This document shows, piece after piece, positions 6,049 through 13,098 of a stretch of 14,248 nt of DNA. Source of the DNA: Alphaproteobacteria bacterium (lineage in GTDB: Bacteria; Pseudomonadota; Alphaproteobacteria; UBA6615). Position 1 is the stretch's first letter. Every line of letters starts with the position of its first letter. The translations under genes and the position numbers were made by a program. The notes beneath the pieces were generated by a model. The model searched no databases. It saw nothing but the letters and a program-made list of their open reading frames with translations, and was not told where the DNA came from. Location of the stretch: the NCBI GenBank assembly GCA_013003285.1, contig JABDJY010000372.1, positions 1 through 14,248 on the forward strand, in the 5' to 3' direction.

Positions 6049-7368
6049 TCAAAACCTATCGGCGGGACGGTCGAGGCCCAGATGGTCGCGCAGAGTTGTG
6101 CCGGAGTATTCGGTGCGGAACAAGCCGCGTTGCTGTAGGAGCGGGATCACCTGCTCGACGAAGGGGGTGAGCATGGCGGGCATCACCGGCGGCATCACGT
6201 TGAAGCCATCGGCCGCGCCATCGCTGAACCAGTCCTCGATCAGGTCGGCGACCTGTTCCGGCGTGCCGGCGAAAGTATAATGGCCGCGCCCGCCGGCAAA
6301 CCGGGCGAGCAGTTCGCGCAAGCTGAGGCCCTCGCGGTCGACCAGCCGGACGATCATCGCCGCGCGGCTGCGCATGGTCTCCAGCGTATCAGGGTCGGGA
6401 AAATCCTCGGGTTTCAGCGGTTCGTCTAAGGCCAGATGCGAGAAATCCTGGCCGCCAAAGCGCTGCGACAGGGTGCGCCGTCCGATCTCAGGGTCGGTGC
6501 GGCTGTTCAGCTCCAACAGCAGTCGTTTGGATTCCGCCTCGGTCGAGCCGATCACCGGGTTCAGACCCGGCAGGATCACCACCTGTTCCGGCGTTCGGCC
6601 GGCTTTCGCCGCGCGCACCTTGAGGTCGGCGTAGAATTCCTGCGCCGTCGCCTTTTCCAGATGCGCGGTAAACACCGCCTCGGCATGGCGCGCGGCGAAG
6701 TCGCGCCCGGCATCGGACGCGCCCGCTTGCACCAGAACCGGCCGCCCCTGGGGGCTGCGCGGCAGGTTAAGCGGCCCGGCGACCTGGTAGAAATCTCCGT
6801 CGTAATCGACCGGACGGATCCGCGCGGCATCGGCGTAAACGCCGGCGCCCGTGCGGTCATCGACCACCGCATCGTCAGCCCAGCTGTCCCATAGGCCCTT
6901 CACCACCTGCACGAACTCCTCACCCATAACATAGCGGTCGCCATGGGCCTGGTGATCGGCGCCATAGTTGCGCGCGGCTGCTTCCATCCAGGTAGTGACG
7001 ATATTCCAGCCGGCCCGGCCGTTGCTCATATGGTCGATTGAGGCGAATTGGCGCGCCAGATTGTAGGGCTCGGTATAGGTACACGACCCGGTGGCGATCA
7101 GGCCGATCCGCTCGGTGGACACGGCGAGCGCCGCCAGCAATGTAATCGGCTCCAGCCATAGGCGCCCGGAGCGCGCCGCATCGTTGGACAGCATTAGAGA
7201 ATCGGCGAAGAAAACGGAATCGAACAACGCCGCCTCGGCCTGCCGGGCCAAATCCTGATAGTGGGTGACATCGGTCGGCGCCAAAGCCGTCGCCGCCGGA
7301 TGGTCCCACGCGGCCTCATGATGGCCGCGCGCCTGGATGAACAGGTTGAGGTGAAGCTGGCGGCTCAT
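6049..7368 (-). CDS. NtaA/SnaA/DszA-family FMN-dependent monooxygenase (luciferase-like)
   Basis: A 439-residue flavin-dependent monooxygenase of the bacterial-luciferase superfamily, NtaA/SnaA/DszA/DmoA branch. These use FMNH2 from a separate reductase to cleave C-N or C-S bonds or hydroxylate (nitrilotriacetate, EDTA, dibenzothiophene sulfone, dimethyl sulfide). Marks in order: GHHEAAWDHP (15-24), DSVFFAD (50-56), LEPITLLAALAVSTERIGLIATGSCTYTEPYNLARQFASIDH (72-113), NGRAGWNIVTTW (116-127), AARNYG (131-136) and QAGASDAGRDFAARHAEAVF (214-233). Length is normal for the family. No flavin reductase is encoded nearby, so FMNH2 must come from elsewhere. Its start lies six bases after the stop of the 53-residue ORF, and that stop overlaps an AGG that can serve as Shine-Dalgarno, suggesting coupled translation. 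The substrate is not identifiable. Confidence 0.9.
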   Translation of the reverse strand: MSRQLHLNLFIQARGHHEAAWDHPAATALAPTDVTHYQDLARQAEAALFDSVFFADSLMLSNDAARSGRLWLEPITLLAALAVSTERIGLIATGSCTYTEPYNLARQFASIDHMSNGRAGWNIVTTWMEAAARNYGADHQAHGDRYVMGEEFVQVVKGLWDSWADDAVVDDRTGAGVYADAARIRPVDYDGDFYQVAGPLNLPRSPQGRPVLVQAGASDAGRDFAARHAEAVFTAHLEKATAQEFYADLKVRAAKAGRTPEQVVILPGLNPVIGSTEAESKRLLLELNSRTDPEIGRRTLSQRFGGQDFSHLALDEPLKPEDFPDPDTLETMRSRAAMIVRLVDREGLSLRELLARFAGGRGHYTFAGTPEQVADLIEDWFSDGAADGFNVMPPVMPAMLTPFVEQVIPLLQQRGLFRTEYSGTTLRDHLGLDRPADRF

Positions 7369-7374
7369 TTGTGC

Positions 7375-7536
7375 CTAATCTTTCTTCCAGCGTTTGTTGT
7401 CGTTCCACGCCCGGCCTGGTGGCGACGACACAACCACCGGCGGATTGTTGATCTGGATGAACTGCTCGACGCGTGCCGCCACGGTCTCCGGCGCGTAAGG
7501 CCAGGTGAGATCGAATGTCTCCTCCGCCGGTATCAT
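7375..7536 (-). CDS. Small hypothetical protein (53 aa) between acyl-CoA dehydrogenase-like and monooxygenase genes
   Basis: A 53-residue frame starts with ATG at 7536 and stops with TAG at 7375-7377. It fills the gap between its neighbours almost exactly: 50 bases after the acyl-CoA-dehydrogenase-like stop and six before the monooxygenase ATG. I counted G or C at the third position in 41 of 53 codons, the bias seen in the real genes here. The protein begins MIPAEETFDLTWPYAPETV, continues with an amphipathic stretch VAARVEQFIQINNPP and ends in a polar basic tail NDNKRWKKD. There is no signal peptide, membrane helix or cysteine. A purine-rich GGGGGCGG lies shortly upstream. I do not recognise the family. 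It might be a partner or subunit of the adjacent flavoenzymes, or the remnant of a longer gene. An in-frame stop upstream at about 7564-7568 rules out a longer form here. Confidence 0.55.
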   Translation of the reverse strand: MIPAEETFDLTWPYAPETVAARVEQFIQINNPPVVVSSPPGRAWNDNKRWKKD

Positions 7537-7586
7537 GCGCAACCGCCCCCAATCGATTGTTATTTATACCCTTAAGCGGCCGGTGT

Positions 7587-8804
7587 TTATCCCAAATTTT
7601 CGCTGAGCAGCGGCTGTACTTCTCGCTTATAGCCGGCCAGTGCCTCGGTGATGCGGTAGCGCGTCGGGAACGGGAACGAAATGTGCTTCTGAACCAACGC
7701 ATCGCGCACATATTTCTCGATCGGCATGCCCTGCACGACGCCCATGCCGCCGAACAGCTCCATACCCTGTTCGGTCAGCCGCTGCACCGCGGTGCCGGTA
7801 AACGCCGTGGCCATCATCTCGTAGGGCTGCCACTCGGCGCTGCCATCGGCGAAGGCTTCCGGATGATCCTTCGCCCAGGCCGCCGTCCAGATTAGCCGGC
7901 GCGCCGCTTCAAGGTTGGTCGCCATATCGGCGAGAAACAGGCCGACCGCCTGATGCTGAATGATCGGCTTGCCGCCGGCCACTCGCTCTTGGGTGTATTT
8001 CAGCGTTTCCTCCAACGCCGCGCGGCCGAGACCGAGCGTGATGGCGGCGATCGTCACATGGGTGCCCATATCGCTGCGGTCCGGCGGCGCCGGTGCAAGA
8101 ATGCGGCCCGGCGGCACGCGCACATCGTCATAGAAGATTTCCGCATTATCGCCGACCCGCCGGCCGATCTTCGACATGGGGTAGCGCACCAGGCCTTCCG
8201 AATCGCCCTCGACGAGAAACGCCTTGGGGCCATCGACGGTCTGCGCCATGGTGACGATCAATTTTGCCAGGTACCCGACAGTTTGAAAGTTCTTGGCGCC
8301 GTTGATCAGCCATGACCCGTCCGGTTGTTCGACGGCGCGGGTGCGGAACACCACATCGGTCGGTGTGTCGGTGAAATAGTCGAAGCCGAAATCGGTGTCG
8401 GGTTCGTGGATGGCGACTGTGGTAAAATAGGTGTCGTCTTCGAGGAAGCGCGGGATGAAATAGGCACGCTGTTCGTCGGTCATGCGGATCTCGAACCAGT
8501 CGCGCGCGCGCCGCGCCGTCAGCATGTAGTAATAGGCCGTACCGGTGTCGGCCGCAGCCAGTTCCTCGGCAACGAGGCAGGCGGTCAGATGGTCGGACGC
8601 ACCAGCACCGCCATTTTCCTCTTGCAGCACAAAGGAGCGGAAACCGAGCTGCGAACCCTTTTTCAGCACATCCCACGGGATGCGGTCTTCCCAGTTCGGC
8701 TTGGCATCGAGTTCGATCGCGATCGGCTTGATCTCGTTCTCGGCAAAATCGCGCGCCATTTGCTGGAACGCCCGCTGCTCCTCGTTCAATCGGATATCAA
8801 ACAT
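7587..8804 (-). CDS. Acyl-CoA dehydrogenase-fold flavoprotein with atypical active site
   Basis: A 405-residue protein of the acyl-CoA dehydrogenase superfamily. The N-terminal helical domain (FDIRLNEEQRAFQQMARDFAENEI) has the usual GGAGASDH turn. The middle beta-domain (TVAIHEPDTDFGF, GSWLINGAKNFQTVGYLAKLIV, MSKIGRRVGDNAEIFYDDVRVP) binds flavin. The C-terminal domain ends with QLTEQGMEL-like helices, GGMGVVQGMPIEKYVRDALV and a tail. After RDA the classical sequence carries the base Glu in an EGT motif; here the aligned stretch reads QKHISFPFPT, with Ser or Phe where Glu is expected. The enzyme may therefore use another base, as isovaleryl-CoA dehydrogenase does, or act as a flavin oxygenase like the same-fold DszC. 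Start: GGAGGTG (8808-8814) precedes two ATGs at 8807 and 8804; spacing favours 8804 (MFDIRL), with 8834 too far upstream. It probably opens the operon with the 53-aa ORF and monooxygenase. Confidence 0.85.
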   Translation of the reverse strand: MFDIRLNEEQRAFQQMARDFAENEIKPIAIELDAKPNWEDRIPWDVLKKGSQLGFRSFVLQEENGGAGASDHLTACLVAEELAAADTGTAYYYMLTARRARDWFEIRMTDEQRAYFIPRFLEDDTYFTTVAIHEPDTDFGFDYFTDTPTDVVFRTRAVEQPDGSWLINGAKNFQTVGYLAKLIVTMAQTVDGPKAFLVEGDSEGLVRYPMSKIGRRVGDNAEIFYDDVRVPPGRILAPAPPDRSDMGTHVTIAAITLGLGRAALEETLKYTQERVAGGKPIIQHQAVGLFLADMATNLEAARRLIWTAAWAKDHPEAFADGSAEWQPYEMMATAFTGTAVQRLTEQGMELFGGMGVVQGMPIEKYVRDALVQKHISFPFPTRYRITEALAGYKREVQPLLSENLG

Positions 8805-8807
8805 CAT

Positions 8808-8814
8808 CACCTCC
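8808..8814 (-). promoter_or_regulatory. Shine-Dalgarno of the acyl-CoA dehydrogenase-like gene
   Basis: GGAGGTG on the minus strand, the strongest ribosome site in the window. It lies inside the longer frame that opens at 8834, which argues that the first ten codons of that frame are not translated. Spacing fits the ATG at 8804 better than the one at 8807. Confidence 0.7.
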
Positions 8815-8956
8815 GTTTCCCGATGAACGGCCAATTGTAGAGATCATGTGCGGCAAGTCGATGGCCGAGGAGATGTCTTTAATTATCTTCCATCAACCAG
8901 TCAGCGCGCTTGAAACGGTCGCGCTAACGGACAGCGCCGCCGATTGATTCCAGGGT

Positions 8957-9913
8957 TTAGGCTAGCCCTGACTGCCCCATTTCGAGGAATTTCTGCCGCC
9001 GGCGCTCACGCAGTGTGTCACCATCCAGGCCGCGTAACCCGTCGAGCGCGTCGGCGACGGCGTCGCCGAGGCTTGCAGCGGTCGCTTCACAATCCCGGTG
9101 CGCGCCGCCCAACGGTTCGTCGATGATGCCGTCGATCACCGAAAATTCCAGCAGGTCGTGCGAGGTAATGCGCAACGCTTCGGCGGCGTCGCGCGCCTTC
9201 TCGCCGTCGCGCCACAGGATCGACGCGCAGCCTTCCGGCGAAATCACCGAATAGACAGAATGCTCGAGCATCAACACAGTGTTGGCGGCAGCCAGGGCGA
9301 TGGCGCCACCGGACCCGCCTTCGCCGATCACAACGGAGACCAGCGGCACGCGCAAGCTCAAGCAGGAGCGAATGGATTCAGCGATGGCTTCGGCCTGACC
9401 GCGTTCCTCGGCACCGGCGCCGGGATAGGCGCCGGGCGTATCCACCAGCGTGATCACCGGCAGGCCGAACCGGTCAGCCATGTCCATCAGCCGTTGTGCC
9501 TTGCGGTAGCCTTCCGGCCGCGCCATGCCAAAATTATGGATGATGCGCCCGTCCGTATCGCTGCCCTTCTCATGCGCAATGACGACGACCGACCAGCCGC
9601 GGAACCGGCCCAGACCGCCGATGATGGCGCGGTCTTCGGCGAAGGCGCGATCGCCGGCCAGGGGCGTGAAATCGGTGATCAGAGCGTCGATATAGTCGGA
9701 CGCATGGGGCCGATTGGGATGCCGGGCAACCTGCACCCGCTGCCATGGCGTCAGCTTGTCATAGGTCTGACGCAGCATTTTTTCAGCCTGCATCTCAAGC
9801 TTACCGACCTCGTCGGCGATATTAAGTTCCTCGCCATCGGAGAGGTGGCGAAGTTCTTCGATCTTACCTTCAAGCTCGGCGATCGATTTTTCGAAGTCTA
9901 GAAAGTGACGCAT
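8957..9913 (-). CDS. accA: Acetyl-CoA carboxylase carboxyltransferase subunit alpha
   Basis: The 318-residue alpha subunit of the cytoplasmic acetyl-CoA carboxylase carboxyltransferase, which with AccD moves the carboxyl group from biotin-AccB to acetyl-CoA, giving malonyl-CoA for fatty acid synthesis. The N-terminal coiled helix FLDFEKSIAELEGKIEEL is standard, as are ARHPNRPHASDYI (63-75), FGMARPEGYRKAQRLM (128-143), TLVDTPGAYPG (155-165), the oxyanion-hole loop GEGGSGGAIAL (197-207) and SVISPEGCASILWRD (222-236). Length is normal (E. coli 319). The start is nine bases after the xerD stop, with only a weak Shine-Dalgarno, so translation may depend on the upstream gene. A short inverted repeat, AGCGCG (8903-8908) and CGCGCT (8920-8925), lies downstream but has no T-run. 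The adjacent acyl-CoA-dehydrogenase-like gene is probably a separate unit. Confidence 0.97.
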   Translation of the reverse strand: MRHFLDFEKSIAELEGKIEELRHLSDGEELNIADEVGKLEMQAEKMLRQTYDKLTPWQRVQVARHPNRPHASDYIDALITDFTPLAGDRAFAEDRAIIGGLGRFRGWSVVVIAHEKGSDTDGRIIHNFGMARPEGYRKAQRLMDMADRFGLPVITLVDTPGAYPGAGAEERGQAEAIAESIRSCLSLRVPLVSVVIGEGGSGGAIALAAANTVLMLEHSVYSVISPEGCASILWRDGEKARDAAEALRITSHDLLEFSVIDGIIDEPLGGAHRDCEATAASLGDAVADALDGLRGLDGDTLRERRRQKFLEMGQSGLA

Positions 9914-9922
9914 GGGCGCTAT

Positions 9923-10891
9923 CTACCGGCCCGGCGCGCGGTGGGCAAGGGGATGACGTTCGTTCACCAATTGCCGCAGCCGTTCGTCCAGCACATGGGT
10001 GTAAATCTGGGTGGTGGATATGTCGGAATGGCCGAGCATTTTCTGCACGCTGCGCAAATCCGCTTCATGGTTCAGCAGATGCGTTGCAAAGGCGTGGCGC
10101 AGCACATGCGGGCTGACCCGCCGCTGCTCGATACCCGCCGCGCTGGCCAAATCCTTCAGCATTTGGAAAAAACGTTGCCGCGTCAGGGGACGGCCGTTGC
10201 GGCCGGGGAATAGAAAGGGATTGTCGCGGCTACGCCCGAGGAAATTCTCGCGCACCTCCAAATAGGCGCGCACCGCATCGCGCGCCGGCTCGTTCAGCGG
10301 CACCATGCGCTCGCGGTCGCCCTTACCCCGCACCACAATGACCCGTGGATCGCGCTGCACGGCGGCCAAGGGCAGGCCGACCAATTCGCTGGCCCGCATG
10401 CCGGTGGCGTAGCAGAGTTCGACCATGGCCTTAAGCCGCAGACCCTCCGCCCCCGGATGGGCTGCGGCCGCGGCCAAAAGTGCCGACACCTCGTCTTCGC
10501 TCAATATTTTCGGCAAGGAGCGGCCCTGTCGCGGGCTTTCGAGCACGCTGGTGGGATCGTCGGGGCGCAGGCCCTCGGCATGAAGGAAGCGGTAGAACAT
10601 ACGCAGTGCCGATAGGCGCCGCGCTACGGTCCGCGCCGCCATGCCGCGCGCCTCGAGATTTTTCAGATAGCGCCGCAAGGCTTCGGTGGTGGCGCCGTCG
10701 AGGGCCGCTTTCGCGACCCCGTTATTGCCGCTTAACACGCGCGCGCAATCGGCCAAGTCGCGCTGATACGACGCCACGGTGTTCGCCGCCGCCCCGCGCT
10801 CGGCAATTAGCATCTCGAGAAAGGCCTCAAGATATCGGCTAACTGACTCGGAAGATAGTTTTGCACTTCGCCCTTGCGCGACGACACTCAT
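9923..10891 (-). CDS. xerD: Site-specific tyrosine recombinase XerD
   Basis: A 322-residue tyrosine recombinase that with XerC resolves chromosome dimers at dif under FtsK control. The N-terminal core-binding domain (about 16-107: YLEAFLEMLIAERGAAANTVASY, then RRLSALRMFYRFL) is followed by the catalytic domain. The full catalytic set is present: R166 (ATGMRASELVGL), K190 (VRGKGDRERMVPL), H262 and R265 (HVLRHAFATHLL), H288 (MLGHSDISTTQIYTH) and the nucleophile Y297. Length and motifs match housekeeping XerD rather than a phage or island integrase, and neighbours are housekeeping genes. The start overlaps the stop of the upstream secreted-protein gene as ATGA (10888-10891), and accA follows after nine bases, so the three are probably co-transcribed. 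XerC versus XerD is judged from overall resemblance and the accA neighbourhood. Confidence 0.92.
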   Translation of the reverse strand: MSVVAQGRSAKLSSESVSRYLEAFLEMLIAERGAAANTVASYQRDLADCARVLSGNNGVAKAALDGATTEALRRYLKNLEARGMAARTVARRLSALRMFYRFLHAEGLRPDDPTSVLESPRQGRSLPKILSEDEVSALLAAAAAHPGAEGLRLKAMVELCYATGMRASELVGLPLAAVQRDPRVIVVRGKGDRERMVPLNEPARDAVRAYLEVRENFLGRSRDNPFLFPGRNGRPLTRQRFFQMLKDLASAAGIEQRRVSPHVLRHAFATHLLNHEADLRSVQKMLGHSDISTTQIYTHVLDERLRQLVNERHPLAHRAPGR

Positions 10892-12819
10892 GGGGTGCCG
10901 ACCACCGCGATCTCAAGGGCGAAGCGCCGCGCGGCATCCGACAAACCGACCTGCCGCAAGGACTTCACAATGGTATGGACCGCGGCCGGATGGAGCTGCG
11001 AAACCTCGCCCTCCCCGACTGCGAGTAAGGTGTAGAGCGCGGTCTCGGCAACCTTACCGGCCTCGGCCGCGCGTTGAAGACCGACCCAGATATCGAGTTG
11101 GGGAAACGCCGTTGCACTCGATTCGGCGGCCTCAGCACGCAGCCAAAACGCCTCGGATACTTGTTCGCCCAAGCCATCGAACAGGGACAACACCGTGGCG
11201 ATGGTGGCGACACCGTTCGCGCCTTCGGCTTCCTCCAGCGCAATCCATTCCGCCAAGCGGCGATTATCCCAGGGGAAACGGCTGGCGCGTACGGTCGCGG
11301 CATTGGTCGCACCGGGGATGGTGGTGGCGGGCCGCCGGCCCGACTGATCGAAGACCCGTGCTTGGACACCACCGGTCTGGCGGACTGCACCGCCGGCGTT
11401 TCCCGTAGCCATTCGCAGCGCCGGCCACATGCGGGTCAGCGCCAGGGTCGCAGCCTCGTCGGCGCCCCCCCGGTTCGCGGCGCTACGAAACCAGTCGATC
11501 GCCTGTTCAACCTCGCCAGCCGCCAGGCTCGCCGCAATCGCCTCACCGGCAAACCACGAGAAGGCCGGCGCCGGCGGCACCGCGCGCAATTGCGGTGCGG
11601 TCAATCGTGCGGCCAGCCGCCAATCCTGCTGGTCGGCGGCCAGGCGCCACATCTCGCGCAGCACTTCCGCCTGGGCCACGGCGATGTTCTGACCGCTGGC
11701 GGCAAGATACATGGCCGCCAGCCGCAAGGCCGATGAGGCGCCTTCCGGCTCCAACAATATGCTCGCGACCTCGTCGGCGCCGATGCCCAGCCCCGTGTAA
11801 ATGTCGGCCAGCTCCACCGGCGACAAGGCGCCCCACTTGGCCGCCCGCCGCGCCGCCACCAGGCGGATATCGCGATCCGCGTCGGAGGTTATGGCGACAG
11901 CTTTCAGCAAGCTGGGCGTATCGGCCTCGGCAAACCAGGACGGCACCCGCCCGCCGGCGGCTTGGGTCAGCGCCAGGTTCAAGGCGCTGGCGTCACCCGG
12001 TGTTGCTAACTGTTTAGCCGTCGGGGTCGCGCCGGAAATAATGACGTTGGCGAGTTCGAAAAATACCGTGTCTTGCGCCAAATTCTGTTCGCGCAGCAGC
12101 TCCAGACCCACCACCGCCTCGGAAAATTTCTGATCTAGCAATTGGCAGAATACAAGGGCCTTCTGACCGAATTCAGAAACAAAACCGGCATTCGCCGCCG
12201 CAACCGCCGCGCATGCCCCGGCAAAGTCGGAGCTCAGCAAACGGGCCTCGATGGCGGGCTCGATGAGATTTTCCGGGATCGCCCGCGCCGACACCGCGCT
12301 CAGCAGCCGCTCGGCATCCTCGGCCGCCCCCAATGCGATCAGCTTTTCGACCCGCAGCCGCACCAAGCTGAGGACATCACGGGTGCTGGCAGGCGGTTTG
12401 GCGGCCACCAGAAGAACGCGGCGCGCCAAATCCTGGGCGGCGGCGCTGGCCAACCGTTCGGGCATCGCGGTGAGCAGACGCTCGGCGACGGCGCGCGACG
12501 TGCCTTGCCACATATCGGCGGTCAGACCGTTGGCGCCCTGCGTCGATAAACCAACGGCGCCGGTATCGACCGCATCCAACCCCCGCACCCGAACGCTACT
12601 GTCGTGGGTGCCCGGTATGGAGCGGAATGTTTCCGATGGGCTGGATTGGCCTTGCGGGACAGCGGGTGCCGGCGTGTCTGTGTCGGTCGCCGGCGGCACC
12701 AGGGAGACTGGCGCGCGCGATTGGGCGAGCGCCGCGCCATGCGCGAAAAACAAAGCGGCGGTGGCTATCGTTATATACGAGGTGGCGCGTCGCGGAAGAT
12801 CAGCGCGGGAACCGGTCAT
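10888..12819 (-). CDS. Secreted alpha-helical repeat protein of unknown function
   Basis: A 643-residue protein with a signal peptide (basic n-region ending LPRR, hydrophobic core to about residue 31, probable cleavage after ALA at 32). A proline- and serine-rich low-complexity linker (about 34-62) follows, then a long region almost wholly of Ala- and Leu-rich amphipathic helices with A-x-x-L patterns. This suggests a TPR- or Sel1-like alpha-solenoid in the periplasm. No catalytic motif or further membrane segment is seen; one odd Gly/Thr/Arg-rich loop (about 475-505) interrupts the helices. Similar proteins beside xerD in related bacteria are, as I recall, labelled 'antifreeze glycopeptide' from their Ala/Thr-rich composition; that label has no functional support. 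The ATG at 12819 has AAGG nine bases upstream and overlaps the 43-residue ORF by 20 bases. The stop overlaps xerD, so cell-division or envelope links are conceivable but unproven. Confidence 0.75.
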   Translation of the reverse strand: MTGSRADLPRRATSYITIATAALFFAHGAALAQSRAPVSLVPPATDTDTPAPAVPQGQSSPSETFRSIPGTHDSSVRVRGLDAVDTGAVGLSTQGANGLTADMWQGTSRAVAERLLTAMPERLASAAAQDLARRVLLVAAKPPASTRDVLSLVRLRVEKLIALGAAEDAERLLSAVSARAIPENLIEPAIEARLLSSDFAGACAAVAAANAGFVSEFGQKALVFCQLLDQKFSEAVVGLELLREQNLAQDTVFFELANVIISGATPTAKQLATPGDASALNLALTQAAGGRVPSWFAEADTPSLLKAVAITSDADRDIRLVAARRAAKWGALSPVELADIYTGLGIGADEVASILLEPEGASSALRLAAMYLAASGQNIAVAQAEVLREMWRLAADQQDWRLAARLTAPQLRAVPPAPAFSWFAGEAIAASLAAGEVEQAIDWFRSAANRGGADEAATLALTRMWPALRMATGNAGGAVRQTGGVQARVFDQSGRRPATTIPGATNAATVRASRFPWDNRRLAEWIALEEAEGANGVATIATVLSLFDGLGEQVSEAFWLRAEAAESSATAFPQLDIWVGLQRAAEAGKVAETALYTLLAVGEGEVSQLHPAAVHTIVKSLRQVGLSDAARRFALEIAVVGTP

Positions 12820-12931
12820 CCGGTATTACCTTTTCGATCTGCTGGTTCGGGGCGGGAATGTCCCAGGTTGCCAGGAAAACGGCGCCCCCAACAGCCACCA
12901 CAAGAATCAATGCGATTAATATTTTTAGCAC
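12800..12931 (-). CDS. Small single-pass membrane protein (43 aa)
   Basis: A GTG-start frame of 43 residues (GTG at 12931, TGA at 12800-12802). MLKILIALILVVAVGGAVFL forms a clear transmembrane helix at 2-20, followed by a polar tail TWDIPAPNQQIEKV and the end IPDDRFPR. The helix then WDIPAP and a charged C-terminus ending in DRFPR look like a conserved protein, and I recall alphaproteobacterial small proteins with similar tails, though no search was run. An AGG seven bases upstream can serve as Shine-Dalgarno; an in-frame TAG six codons before the GTG excludes a longer form. It overlaps the start of the secreted helical-repeat gene by 20 bases in another frame, so the two are probably translated together. 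Topology by positive charges is N-in with the tail in the periplasm. Function unknown. Confidence 0.6.
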   Translation of the reverse strand: MLKILIALILVVAVGGAVFLATWDIPAPNQQIEKVIPDDRFPR

Positions 12932-12968
12932 CTTATCGCCTATTCCAGTCTATCCGTTCGATCGATTA

Positions 12969-12984
12969 CGGTGGTCTACCACCG
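12969..12984. repeat. Perfect inverted repeat in the divergent intergenic region
   Basis: CGGTGGT (12969-12975), CT, ACCACCG (12978-12984): a 16-bp palindrome 38 bases upstream of the small membrane protein start and 115 bases before aroK. It could be an operator for the leftward operon. There is no T-run, so it is not a terminator. Confidence 0.45.
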
Positions 12985-13081
12985 CTGCCACTTTGAAGAT
13001 GCGACGCGCGACAAAAACGGCGGCGCTGTGATAGTTTGCAAACATGGCGATTCCACGGCAAGCGCCATTGCAGCCTGGCGA

Positions 13082-13090
13082 TGATATAAT
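13082..13090 (+). promoter_or_regulatory. aroK: Extended -10 promoter of aroK
   Basis: TGATATAAT at 13082-13090 is a perfect extended -10 (TG-N-TATAAT). No good -35 is found 16-18 bases upstream, which extended -10 promoters tolerate. The expected start of transcription, about seven bases after the last T, is near 13097, and the aroK ATG begins at 13099, so the mRNA would have almost no leader. A 6-bp inverted repeat ATGGCG (13044-13049) / CGCCAT (13063-13068) lies just upstream. Confidence 0.6.
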
Positions 13091-13098
13091 AACAGTGA

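Noticed and set aside
5934..6170. Plus-strand frame of 78 codons between the monooxygenase and aldehyde dehydrogenase
   Set aside because: It runs opposite the 3' end of the monooxygenase gene, has no good ribosome site and no recognisable features.
7261..7575. Plus-strand frame of 104 codons spanning the acyl-CoA-dehydrogenase-like/monooxygenase gap
   Set aside because: It overlaps the monooxygenase start antisense and has no motif; the 53-residue minus-strand frame fits the operon, spacing and codon bias better.
9098..9901. Plus-strand open frame (267 codons) opposite accA
   Set aside because: Mirror frame of a conserved housekeeping gene; no domain and no ribosome site.
9923..10891. Tyrosine recombinase as a sign of an integrated mobile element
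   Set aside because: Motifs, length and neighbours (accA, aroK) fit chromosomal XerD; no tRNA, attachment-site repeats or phage genes are seen.
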